Source of the DNA: an uncultured Atopobium sp.
GTDB taxonomy: Bacteria > Actinomycetota > Coriobacteriia > Coriobacteriales > Atopobiaceae
Length of the DNA stretch: 6,397 nt
Reading direction: 5' to 3'
Assembly: GCA_937926845.1 (NCBI GenBank)
Contig: CALBBS010000135.1
Location: forward strand, 1 to 6,397
The notes beneath the pieces were generated by a model, which did no database searches, had not been told where the DNA came from, and saw only the letters and a list, made by a program, of their open reading frames with translations. Below, piece by piece: positions 1-6,251 of this stretch; within the stretch, counting starts at the first letter, position 1, and each line of letters starts with the position of its first letter. Both the position numbers and the translations under genes were made by a program.

Positions 1-464
1 TTGCCCACGATTCTGGCACCATTGAAACGGGCATTGCTCGCTCAACGCGAGACCGTCTCAAAATGACCGTATCAGACGCGCCTGGCGCACGAGAGGCCAT
101 TACCACCTTTAGAACGCTTGAGCGCTTTGAAGCGGGCAGAAAAGGCGAGGGTTACTCGCTTCTTGAGTGCCATCTCTATACAGGTCGCACACACCAAATT
201 AGAGTTCACATGCGCCACATTGGTCATCCTGTTGTCGGCGATCAGCTCTACGGTAAAAAAGATACAAGCCTTAACCTTGGACTTAACAGACAGTTTTTAC
301 ACTCCTGGCACGTTCAGTTTGAGCACCCTTTTACGGGCGAGAATATCGTGGTAGCAGATACACTACCAAAAGACCTGCAAGAAGCACTTATTTCTCAGAG
401 CGATATGTCTATGGGAAGAACTTTTGTAGGAAATGAGATCTGCCCACAGTTGTTTAAAGCTTAA
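1..464 (+). CDS. rluD: RluA/RluD-family 23S rRNA pseudouridine synthase, C-terminal part
   Basis: Only the last 153 residues are visible. The reading frame is open from base 3 and the gene begins before the window; the internal ATG at 63 is not the start. Enzymes of this family isomerise uridines in 23S rRNA to pseudouridine in the cytoplasm. The first visible residues include GTIETGIARSTRDRLKM, matching the conserved segment after the catalytic HRLD motif (which lies upstream, outside the window). The family hallmark GRTHQIRVHM follows, then HIGHPVVGDQLYG and a FLHSWHVQFEHP stretch, all typical of the RluA/RluC/RluD fold. An extra tail of about 25 residues after the core carries no motif I recognise. 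The family call is safe. The choice of RluD over another paralogue, and so the exact target uridines, is an inference. The stop is TAA at 462-464, and I see no terminator-like hairpin after it. Confidence 0.88.
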   Translation, partial: AHDSGTIETGIARSTRDRLKMTVSDAPGAREAITTFRTLERFEAGRKGEGYSLLECHLYTGRTHQIRVHMRHIGHPVVGDQLYGKKDTSLNLGLNRQFLHSWHVQFEHPFTGENIVVADTLPKDLQEALISQSDMSMGRTFVGNEICPQLFKA

Positions 465-465
465 T

Positions 466-494
466 TTCACGTTCAGGGTAATTTCGGCTAAACT
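466..494 (+). promoter_or_regulatory. weak candidate promoter upstream of the glycosyltransferase gene
   Basis: TTCACG (466-471) and TAAACT (489-494) are 17 bases apart and each match the sigma-70 consensus at 4 of 6 positions. This would leave a leader of about 70 bases before the ATG at 572. The -35 box begins two bases after the rluD stop codon. With scores this low, chance is a realistic alternative and the glycosyltransferase may simply be read through from rluD. Confidence 0.25.
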
Positions 495-571
495 AATACA
501 GTAGTGAGATTCAATATTTGTTGTAGATGCAGCTTAAGTTTTGGCTGTTGATATGAGCTTAGGGATGTTAT

Positions 572-1879
572 ATGCCATTGCAATTTAACAGACTTGGTAT
601 CACTCCAATCGTTGTTTTTAACTTTATTATCTGGCTTTTCTTTACACTCGCATACTTCTATCAAATTGTGTATATCCTTCGCGTTTTAGTTAAGGGTGAG
701 GTAAAGCTCCCAGAGGCAAAAAAGCAGCACCGCTACGCTTTCTTTATTGCTGCTCACAACGAAGAGCCAGTTATTGGCAACCTTGTCAGGTCTATTCTTT
801 CTCAGGATTACCCTCGAGAGCTCATGGATGTTTTTGTTGTTGCAGATGCTTGTACTGATAAAACAGCTGAAGAGGCAAGAAAAGCTGGAGCAATTACTTG
901 GGAGAGAAATGACCTTGCTCGTAAAGGTAAGAGCTGGGTTATGGATTACGGTTTTGATCGTATTCTTAATGAGTACGGTGACAAATACGAGGCTTTCATT
1001 ATTATGGACGCCGATAACCTGGTTTCTCCAAGCTACTTAAAGATTATGAACCAGGCTTTTGACGCAGGATATCTTGTCTGCACCAGTTACAGAAACTCAA
1101 AGAATTTTGATTCTAGCTGGGTAAGTTCTGCCTATGCTACCTGGTTTATGCGTGAGGCAAAGTTCTTGAATAACGCCCGTATGATGATGGGTACCAGCTG
1201 TGCAGTTTCTGGTTCCGGCTGGATGGTTTCTTCTCGCATTATTAAAGGTATGCATGGATGGGATTTCCATACTCTTACCGAGGATATTCAGTTCTCCACC
1301 TTCTGCAGCGCTCATAACATCCAAATTGGTTATGCGCCTGCAGAGTTCTTTGATGAGCAGCCTTTAACATTTAAGGCGTCCTGGACACAGCGTATGCGTT
1401 GGACAAAAGGCTTCTACCAGGTGTTCTTCTCGTATGGCTTTGATTTAATTAAGGGTATTTTTAAGGGTCAATTTGCCTCATACGATATGTTGATGACCAT
1501 TGCTCCAGGTATGATTTTGACGCTGCTTTCAGCCTTTATTAATGGCACCTATTTGCTGGTTGGCTATTTAAGCCACGGTTTTATTGCAACAGATGCCGAG
1601 ATTGCTATGAGCGTGGGATCTTTGTTCATGACGATTTTCTCGATGTATATAGTCTTCTTCATCTTGGCTCTTATTACTACTATTTCTGAGTACAAACATA
1701 TCCACGTAAAAAAGAAGTGGCGTATTTTTACCAATCTCTTTACGTTCCCTATTTTTATGATGACGTATATCCCTATTACCGTTGCGGCTTTGTTCAAAAA
1801 GGTTGAGTGGGTTCCTACTAAACATGACATTGCTGTTAACTTTGAGGATGTTATTGCTTCAAGTGGGAGTTCAAATTAA
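572..1879 (+). CDS. membrane-bound family 2 glycosyltransferase (processive polysaccharide synthase type)
   Basis: A 435-residue GT-A glycosyltransferase expected to transfer sugars from a nucleotide-sugar donor at the inner face of the cytoplasmic membrane. One membrane segment spans about residues 13-40. The catalytic domain follows: AHNEE (61-65), VVADACTD (89-96, donor-binding Asp), RKGKS (117-121), DADN (146-149, metal-binding DxD), TED (236-238, likely catalytic base) and QRMRW (273-277). The D, DxD, TED, QxxRW set is the signature of processive synthases such as cellulose, hyaluronan and poly-N-acetylglucosamine synthases. About three hydrophobic segments follow, near 303-333, 345-370 and 387-408, with WVPTKHD after the last. 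There is no PilZ domain. The ATG is chosen because AGGGAT (561-566) sits at good spacing; the upstream ATG at 553 is out of frame. No export, deacetylase or regulatory partner is adjacent, so the donor sugar and product cannot be named. The gene looks more AT-rich than guaB and leuS. Confidence 0.9.
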   Translation: MPLQFNRLGITPIVVFNFIIWLFFTLAYFYQIVYILRVLVKGEVKLPEAKKQHRYAFFIAAHNEEPVIGNLVRSILSQDYPRELMDVFVVADACTDKTAEEARKAGAITWERNDLARKGKSWVMDYGFDRILNEYGDKYEAFIIMDADNLVSPSYLKIMNQAFDAGYLVCTSYRNSKNFDSSWVSSAYATWFMREAKFLNNARMMMGTSCAVSGSGWMVSSRIIKGMHGWDFHTLTEDIQFSTFCSAHNIQIGYAPAEFFDEQPLTFKASWTQRMRWTKGFYQVFFSYGFDLIKGIFKGQFASYDMLMTIAPGMILTLLSAFINGTYLLVGYLSHGFIATDAEIAMSVGSLFMTIFSMYIVFFILALITTISEYKHIHVKKKWRIFTNLFTFPIFMMTYIPITVAALFKKVEWVPTKHDIAVNFEDVIASSGSSN

Positions 1880-1896
1880 ATAATTAGCTCCACTGG

Positions 1897-1905
1897 TGGT
1901 ACAAT
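1897..1905 (+). promoter_or_regulatory. extended -10 promoter candidate for guaB
   Basis: TGGTACAAT fits the extended -10 pattern TGnTATAAT, with 5 of 6 matches in the hexamer TACAAT (1900-1905). The best -35 at acceptable distance is poor (TTAAAT, 1876-1881, 18-base spacer), as is usual for extended -10 promoters. Transcription would start near 1912, giving a leader of about 43 bases. The arms CCAC (1890-1893) and GTGG (1896-1899) form a small dyad touching the -10 box, which could be an operator half-site pair or chance. Confidence 0.5.
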
Positions 1906-1923
1906 GCCAAAACACGTTGAGCA

Positions 1924-1937
1924 TGACCGGTAGGTCA
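1924..1937 (+). promoter_or_regulatory. small stem-loop next to the guaB ribosome binding site
   Basis: TGACC (1924-1928) and GGTCA (1933-1937) are perfect inverted repeats around the loop GGTA. The last stem base is the first base of the strong Shine-Dalgarno AGGAGGGAG (1937-1945), which ends nine bases before the guaB ATG at 1955. A hairpin here would flank rather than bury the ribosome binding site. It could be a weak leader structure or a DNA operator downstream of the predicted start site. A 5-bp arm can arise by chance. Confidence 0.35.
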
Positions 1938-1954
1938 GGAGGGAGCCAAAAACA

Positions 1955-3478
1955 ATGGCAAAGTTCTTCGAAGGCGAATCACACACATTTTCTGAGTACC
2001 TTTTGGTTCCTGGTTATTCATCAGCTGAGAACATCCCAGCAAATGTTTCTTTGAAGACTCCTCTTGTAAAGTTTAAGCGTGGCGAGAAAAGCGCTATTGA
2101 GCTCAACATTCCTATGGTATCTGCAGTAATGCAGTCAGTATCTGGTCCTCGTTTGGCAATTGCTTTGGCCCAGCAGGGTGGCATTGCCTTTATTTATGGC
2201 TCTCAGTCCGCTGAAGATGAAGCTCAGATGGTTCGCGAGGTTAAGAGCTATAAGGCAGGCTTTGTTGTCTCTGACTCCACGCTCACTCCAGATATGACCC
2301 TTGGTGAGGTACTTGACCTTAAAGAGAAGACTGGTCACTCTACCATGCCCGTCACTGATGACGGTACAGCTTATGGCAAGCTTGTAGGAATTGTCACTTC
2401 TCGTGACTATCGTCCTTCTCGCGATGATCGCTCTAAGCTTGTTTCAGAGTTTATGACTCCAGCTGAAAAACTTATTACCGCCCCTGAAGATACTTCCCTC
2501 AAAGTGGCAAATGATATTATCTGGGACAACAAGCTTAATGCTCTTCCTATTGTTAATAAGAACGGCCACTTGGTCAGCTTTGTATTCCGCAAAGATTATG
2601 ATTCGCACAAGTCTGCTCCAAATGAGCTGCTTGATGACTCTAAGCGCTACATGGTTGGCGCTGGTATTAATACGCGCGATTTTGAAACTCGCGTTCCTCT
2701 CCTTGTTGATGCAGGCGCTGATGTTTTATGCATTGATTCATCTGAGGGTTATTCTGAGTGGCAGAAGCGCACCCTTGAGTGGGTTCGTGCAACCTACGGT
2801 GATTCCGTCAAGATTGGCGCAGGTAACGTTGTAGATGCTGAGGGCTTCCGCTTCTTGGCAGAGGCTGGCGCTGACTTTATCAAGATTGGTATTGGTGGTG
2901 GCTCTATCTGCATCACTCGCGAGCAGAAGGGTATTGGTCGTGGTCAGGCAACCTCTGTCATTGATGTTGCTCGCGCTCGTGATGAGTATTTTGAGGAGAC
3001 TGGTGTCTATATTCCAATCTGCTCTGACGGTGGAATTGTCTACGATTACCACATGACACTTGCCCTTGCTATGGGTTCTGACTTCATGATGCTTGGTCGT
3101 TACTTTGCTCGCTTTGATGAGAGTCCTTCTGACCGCGTTATTGTTAACGGCTCTTACATGAAGGAATACTGGGGCGAGGGTTCTGCACGTGCTCGTAACT
3201 GGCAACGCTACGACCTTGGCGGCAACAAGCGCGGTCTTTCTTTTGTTGAGGGCGTTGATTCCTACGTTCCATACGCGGGTCCTTTGAAGGATGGCGTTGA
3301 GGCATCACTTCTGAAGGTCAAGTCCACCATGTGCAACTGCGGTGCTCTTGATATTCCTGAGCTTCGCGATAAGGCAAAGATTACGCTTGTCTCTTCAACT
3401 TCAATTGTTGAGGGTGGCGCACACGACGTCTTGCTGAAAGATTCAAATCAGCAGGTCAGCTACAATTTCCGTTCATAA
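1955..3478 (+). CDS. guaB: IMP dehydrogenase, Tritrichomonas foetus-like type
   Basis: Oxidises IMP to XMP with NAD+, the committed step of guanine nucleotide synthesis, as a cytoplasmic tetramer. The 507 residues comprise the (beta/alpha)8 barrel (about 1-102 and 221-507) interrupted by a Bateman module of two CBS domains (about 103-220). Visible key residues: Asp261-Ser262-Ser263 at the NAD site, the GIGGGSIC loop with nucleophile Cys319, the CSDGG phosphate-binding segment with Asp358, the mobile flap Arg418-Tyr419, and a C-terminal EGGAHD segment (from Glu486) matching the potassium site of the neighbouring subunit. The active-site loop continues TREQKGIGRGQ, not the TTRxVxGVGxPQ form of ordinary bacterial GuaB. 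With the EYLLVPG N-terminus, this makes it resemble the T. foetus enzyme almost along its full length, with the same residue numbers up to one inserted residue near 425. The start is fixed by AGGAGGGAG (1937-1945). guaA is not adjacent; leuS follows, possibly co-transcribed. Confidence 0.97.
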   Translation: MAKFFEGESHTFSEYLLVPGYSSAENIPANVSLKTPLVKFKRGEKSAIELNIPMVSAVMQSVSGPRLAIALAQQGGIAFIYGSQSAEDEAQMVREVKSYKAGFVVSDSTLTPDMTLGEVLDLKEKTGHSTMPVTDDGTAYGKLVGIVTSRDYRPSRDDRSKLVSEFMTPAEKLITAPEDTSLKVANDIIWDNKLNALPIVNKNGHLVSFVFRKDYDSHKSAPNELLDDSKRYMVGAGINTRDFETRVPLLVDAGADVLCIDSSEGYSEWQKRTLEWVRATYGDSVKIGAGNVVDAEGFRFLAEAGADFIKIGIGGGSICITREQKGIGRGQATSVIDVARARDEYFEETGVYIPICSDGGIVYDYHMTLALAMGSDFMMLGRYFARFDESPSDRVIVNGSYMKEYWGEGSARARNWQRYDLGGNKRGLSFVEGVDSYVPYAGPLKDGVEASLLKVKSTMCNCGALDIPELRDKAKITLVSSTSIVEGGAHDVLLKDSNQQVSYNFRS

Positions 3479-3501
3479 CTCACAGGATTTATGGACTACT
3501 G

Positions 3502-3530
3502 GCGTCACCAAGTATTTTGCTTGGTGACGC
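3502..3530 (+). other. perfect intercistronic hairpin between guaB and leuS
   Basis: GCGTCACCAAG (3502-3512) and CTTGGTGACGC (3520-3530) are exact inverted repeats of 11 bp around a seven-base loop, 24 bases after the guaB stop and 11 bases before the leuS ribosome binding site. No T tract follows the stem on either strand, so a classical intrinsic terminator is not supported. It could be a 3' stabiliser for guaB mRNA, a processing site, a weak terminator that lets some transcription into leuS, or a protein-binding operator. The length and perfection of the stem make chance unlikely. Confidence 0.75.
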
Positions 3531-3541
3531 ATCGCTATAAG

Positions 3542-3549
3542 AAAGGGGA
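3542..3549 (+). promoter_or_regulatory. ribosome binding site that sets the leuS GTG start
   Basis: AAAGGGGA lies just upstream of GTG at 3554, with the purine core five to seven bases from the start codon. The in-frame ATG at 3491 has no comparable purine-rich site at suitable spacing (only the weak AGGA at 3484-3487), and starting there would translate through the perfect hairpin at 3502-3530. The GTG start is therefore preferred. Confidence 0.75.
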
Positions 3550-3553
3550 ACTC

Positions 3554-6127
3554 GTGGAAAACGAGGAAGTACAGAACGTATCCGATACAGGTGATTTTCC
3601 TGCCTACGATGCTGAGGCTATTGAAACTAAGTGGCAGCGTGTCTGGGAAGAGCAGAATCTTTACAAGACAGAAGAAGACAGCTCAAGGCCTAAAAAATAC
3701 GTTCTAGAGATGTTCCCTTATCCTTCGGGCGATCTTCATATGGGTCACGCTCGTAACTACACCATTGGCGATGCTATGGCTCGTCAGGCTCGTATGCGTG
3801 GCTTTGACGTTTTGCATCCAATGGGCTTTGACGCTTTTGGTCTTCCTGCAGAAAACGCTGCTATTAAGCACAATACGCAGCCTTCTGTGTGGACTCATAA
3901 AAATATTGATCAGGCTGTAAAGACCATGTTCCGCATGGGCTTTGCTTACGACAAAGACCGCATGTTTAACACCTGTGACCCTGAGTACTACAAATGGGGT
4001 CAGTGGATCTTCCTCAAGATGCTTGAGAAGGGTCTGGTATATCGTGCAACAAGCCCTGTTAACTGGTGTCCTAACGACAAAACTGTTCTTGCAAACGAGC
4101 AGGTAGTTAACGGTAAATGCTGGCGCTGTGGCGCAGTCCCAGAGAAGCGCGAGCTCTCACAGTGGTATCTGCGTATCACTGATTACGCTCAGGAGCTTCT
4201 TGACGATCTTGACCAGCTTGATGGTTGGCCAGAGCGCGTTCGCGCTATGCAGGCAAACTGGATTGGCCGCTCCGAGGGTGCAGAGATTGACTTTACCCTG
4301 GCAGATACTGATGGTGTCACGCCAACCGATACCAAGATGACTGTCTTTACTACTCGTGCAGATACCATCTATGGCTGCACCTTCATGCTGCTTCCACCAG
4401 AGTCTAAGCTTGCTGCTGAGCTGGTAGAGGATTCAGAGTACAAGGCTGCCTTTGACGCTCTTCACGAGGAGGCCGTAAAGGTTTCTTCCATTGATCGTCA
4501 GGGTACAGACCGCGAGAAACACGGTGTGTTCACCGGCCGTTACGCAATTAACCCAGTCACCGGTCAGACCGTACCAATTTGGGTTGCTGACTACGTCCTT
4601 CTCGACTATGGTACTGGCGCCGTTATGGGTGTTCCCTCAGGCGATAAGCGCGATTTTGACTTTGCTAAGAAGTATGACCTGCCTATTGTTCCTATCATTT
4701 GCGAAGAGGGAACTGATATTTACGAGGAGCTCAAGGGAGTTTCTGATTACAAGGTAACCTCCGTTGACTGGGACGGACCAATGGATACCGTTGGTATTCT
4801 TGTCCAGTCTGGTCCCTTCACCGGACTTCGCGGTGGTAAACATTCCGAGGCAGAAGAGGCTGTTGTTGCTTATCTGACTGAGCACAACGTTGGCCGCCGA
4901 ACTGTTCAGTTCCGCCTTCGTGACTGGCTCATCTCAAGGCAGCGTTATTGGGGCAATCCAATTCCAATGATTCATTGCGATTGCTGCGGTGACGTTCCTG
5001 TTCCTTACAATCAGCTTCCTGTCACTCTTCCAGATAATCTTGACCTGGCAGCGGGAGACACTCTTGCTGAGTGCAAGGAGTTTGTAGAGACCACCTGTCC
5101 TAAGTGCGGCAAGCCCGCCAAGCGTATCACTGATACCATGGACACTTTCACTTGCTCTAGTTGGTATTATCTGCGCTATTGCGATCCACACAACACCGAG
5201 CTTCCTTTCTCTAAGGAGTCAGTGGACCGCTGGATGCCGGTAGATAACTACATTGGTGGCATTGAGCACGCAATTCTGCACCTTCTGTATTCTCGTTTCT
5301 TTACTAAGGTTCTTCGTGACCTGGGCATGATTGATGTTGACGAGCCATTTAAGAACCTGATGACCCAGGGCATGGTCAAGGATGAGCACGGCGACACCAT
5401 GTCAAAGTCAAAGGGTAACGTTGTTCCCCCAAGCTCTGTCATTGAGCCTTATGGTGCAGATACGATGCGTCTTGCCATTCTCTTTGTTGCTCCACCAGAG
5501 AAAGATTTTGACTGGGACGAGAAGGTCGTTGCAGGTGCAAACCGCTTTATCAAGCGTGCGTGGCGTGTGGTTTGGGAACTCTCTCGCACCGCTGATGCTT
5601 CTACCGTACTCGACCATACAGCTTTGGATGCAAAGTCGCTTGAGCTCAACCGGGTCCTCAACGCTATGGGAATCCGCTGCACCACCGAGTTTGACAAGGG
5701 CCAGTTCAACACCGCTATTTCTGCAGTCATGGAGCTGGTTAATGCAGCAAGCGCCTATATCAACGAGGTTCCTGCAGAGTCTAGAGATGCTGCACTTTGT
5801 TACAAGGTTGCAAATGATGTTGTTGCCATGCTGGCTCCAATCATTCCTCACTGGGCTGAGGAGCTCAGCCACAAGGCTCTGGGTAATGACACGCCTGTCT
5901 ATCACCAGCCTTGGCCAGAGTTTGACCCAGAGCAGGCAAAGAGCAATACCGTTGAAATTGCTGTTCAGCTTAAGGGTAAGGTCCGCGCTCGCATTGAGGT
6001 CTCTGCCGATGCTTCTGAGGAAGAGCTCACTGCGGCCGCAACTGAGGCAATTGCCGATCAGCTTGAGGGTAAAGAGGTTAGAAAAGTCATTGTTGTTAAG
6101 GGCCGACTTGTGAATATCGTTGCCTAA
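3554..6127 (+). CDS. leuS: leucyl-tRNA synthetase
   Basis: Charges tRNA-Leu with leucine in the cytoplasm; a class Ia synthetase of 857 residues from the GTG start. In order (numbered from that start): PYPSGDLHMGH with the HIGH-type motif HMGH (62-65); a zinc-type module with Cys172, Cys189 and Cys192; WIGRSEGAEIDF (236-247) leading into the CP1 editing domain; the threonine-rich TTRADTIYG (266-274); GTGAVMGVPSGDKRD (353-367), whose Asp364 matches the conserved editing-site Asp; LRDWLISRQRYWGNPIP (455-471) returning to the catalytic fold; a second Cys cluster at 475, 477, 478, 515 and 518; MSKS (616-619); a helical anticodon-binding domain; and a C-terminal domain ending VKGRLVNIVA. The MSKS loop directly follows LMTQGMVKDEHGDT, so the leucine-specific insertion of E. 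coli LeuS is absent, as in the B. subtilis enzyme. The gene lies 75 bases after guaB, too close for a T-box leader, and may be co-transcribed with it. Confidence 0.98.
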   Translation: MENEEVQNVSDTGDFPAYDAEAIETKWQRVWEEQNLYKTEEDSSRPKKYVLEMFPYPSGDLHMGHARNYTIGDAMARQARMRGFDVLHPMGFDAFGLPAENAAIKHNTQPSVWTHKNIDQAVKTMFRMGFAYDKDRMFNTCDPEYYKWGQWIFLKMLEKGLVYRATSPVNWCPNDKTVLANEQVVNGKCWRCGAVPEKRELSQWYLRITDYAQELLDDLDQLDGWPERVRAMQANWIGRSEGAEIDFTLADTDGVTPTDTKMTVFTTRADTIYGCTFMLLPPESKLAAELVEDSEYKAAFDALHEEAVKVSSIDRQGTDREKHGVFTGRYAINPVTGQTVPIWVADYVLLDYGTGAVMGVPSGDKRDFDFAKKYDLPIVPIICEEGTDIYEELKGVSDYKVTSVDWDGPMDTVGILVQSGPFTGLRGGKHSEAEEAVVAYLTEHNVGRRTVQFRLRDWLISRQRYWGNPIPMIHCDCCGDVPVPYNQLPVTLPDNLDLAAGDTLAECKEFVETTCPKCGKPAKRITDTMDTFTCSSWYYLRYCDPHNTELPFSKESVDRWMPVDNYIGGIEHAILHLLYSRFFTKVLRDLGMIDVDEPFKNLMTQGMVKDEHGDTMSKSKGNVVPPSSVIEPYGADTMRLAILFVAPPEKDFDWDEKVVAGANRFIKRAWRVVWELSRTADASTVLDHTALDAKSLELNRVLNAMGIRCTTEFDKGQFNTAISAVMELVNAASAYINEVPAESRDAALCYKVANDVVAMLAPIIPHWAEELSHKALGNDTPVYHQPWPEFDPEQAKSNTVEIAVQLKGKVRARIEVSADASEEELTAAATEAIADQLEGKEVRKVIVVKGRLVNIVA

Positions 6128-6139
6128 CAGCAAAAACAC

Positions 6140-6168
6140 TTGACGAGAAGCCCTTTATCTCGTAAGAT
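6140..6168 (+). promoter_or_regulatory. candidate sigma-70-type promoter for rimP
   Basis: TTGACG (6140-6145, 5 of 6 matches) and TAAGAT (6163-6168, 4 of 6) are separated by exactly 17 bases, the best-formed promoter in the window. Transcription would start near 6175, giving a rimP leader of about 77 bases. The spacer region contains the inverted repeat ACGAGA (6143-6148) and TCTCGT (6158-6163), which overlaps the ends of both boxes and could be an operator. The promoter lies in the gap after leuS, so rimP and whatever follows it can be expressed separately from leuS. Confidence 0.6.
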
Positions 6169-6194
6169 ATCTCTAAACGTAGTTGTTATTAGTT

Positions 6195-6230
6195 GGAAGT
6201 GGGGTTGAGTTTTGACCCCGCTTCCTTTCT
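6195..6230 (+). terminator. terminator-like hairpin in the leuS-rimP gap, possible rimP attenuator
   Basis: GGAAGTGGGGT (6195-6205) pairs with ACCCCGCTTCC (6215-6225) over 11 bp with a single T-G wobble, around a nine-base loop, and TTTCT follows directly. The T tract is short, so termination may be partial. The hairpin is downstream of the candidate promoter at 6140-6168 and upstream of the rimP ribosome binding site. It can therefore act both as the leuS terminator and as an attenuator within the rimP leader. Confidence 0.65.
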
Positions 6231-6251
6231 GTATGTAGATGAGGAGGTCAA

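Noticed and set aside
63..464. A complete short gene starting at the ATG at 63
   Set aside because: The frame is open upstream to the window edge and encodes conserved pseudouridine synthase residues, so this ATG is an internal methionine of a truncated rluD-like gene.
465..571. Small gene, terminator or riboswitch in the rluD-glycosyltransferase gap
   Set aside because: No open frame with a ribosome binding site, no stable hairpin and no known leader motif could be found; only a weak promoter candidate remains.
2738..3205. Antisense open frame of 155 residues within guaB
   Set aside because: It has no family resemblance and sits opposite the most conserved part of guaB, so it is a shadow frame.
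3513..3541. Promoter for leuS using TATAAG at 3536-3541
   Set aside because: The hexamer has no usable -35 (TATTTT at 17 bases), and a start from it would fall inside or next to the ribosome binding site, leaving essentially no leader.
3491..3553. N-terminal extension of LeuS from the in-frame ATG at 3491
   Set aside because: It would translate through the perfect hairpin and gives residues unlike any LeuS N-terminus. Its only upstream purine site is the weak AGGA at 3484-3487, while GTG at 3554 has AAAGGGGA just upstream.
3479..3553. T-box or leucine-responsive leader upstream of leuS
   Set aside because: Only 75 bases separate guaB from leuS. There is no T-box consensus, no specifier loop and no terminator with a T tract.
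5382..6139. Long overlapping open frames on both strands inside the 3' part of leuS (about 243 residues each)
   Set aside because: They lie wholly within a clear leuS coding region, have no recognisable motifs, and arise from its codon bias.
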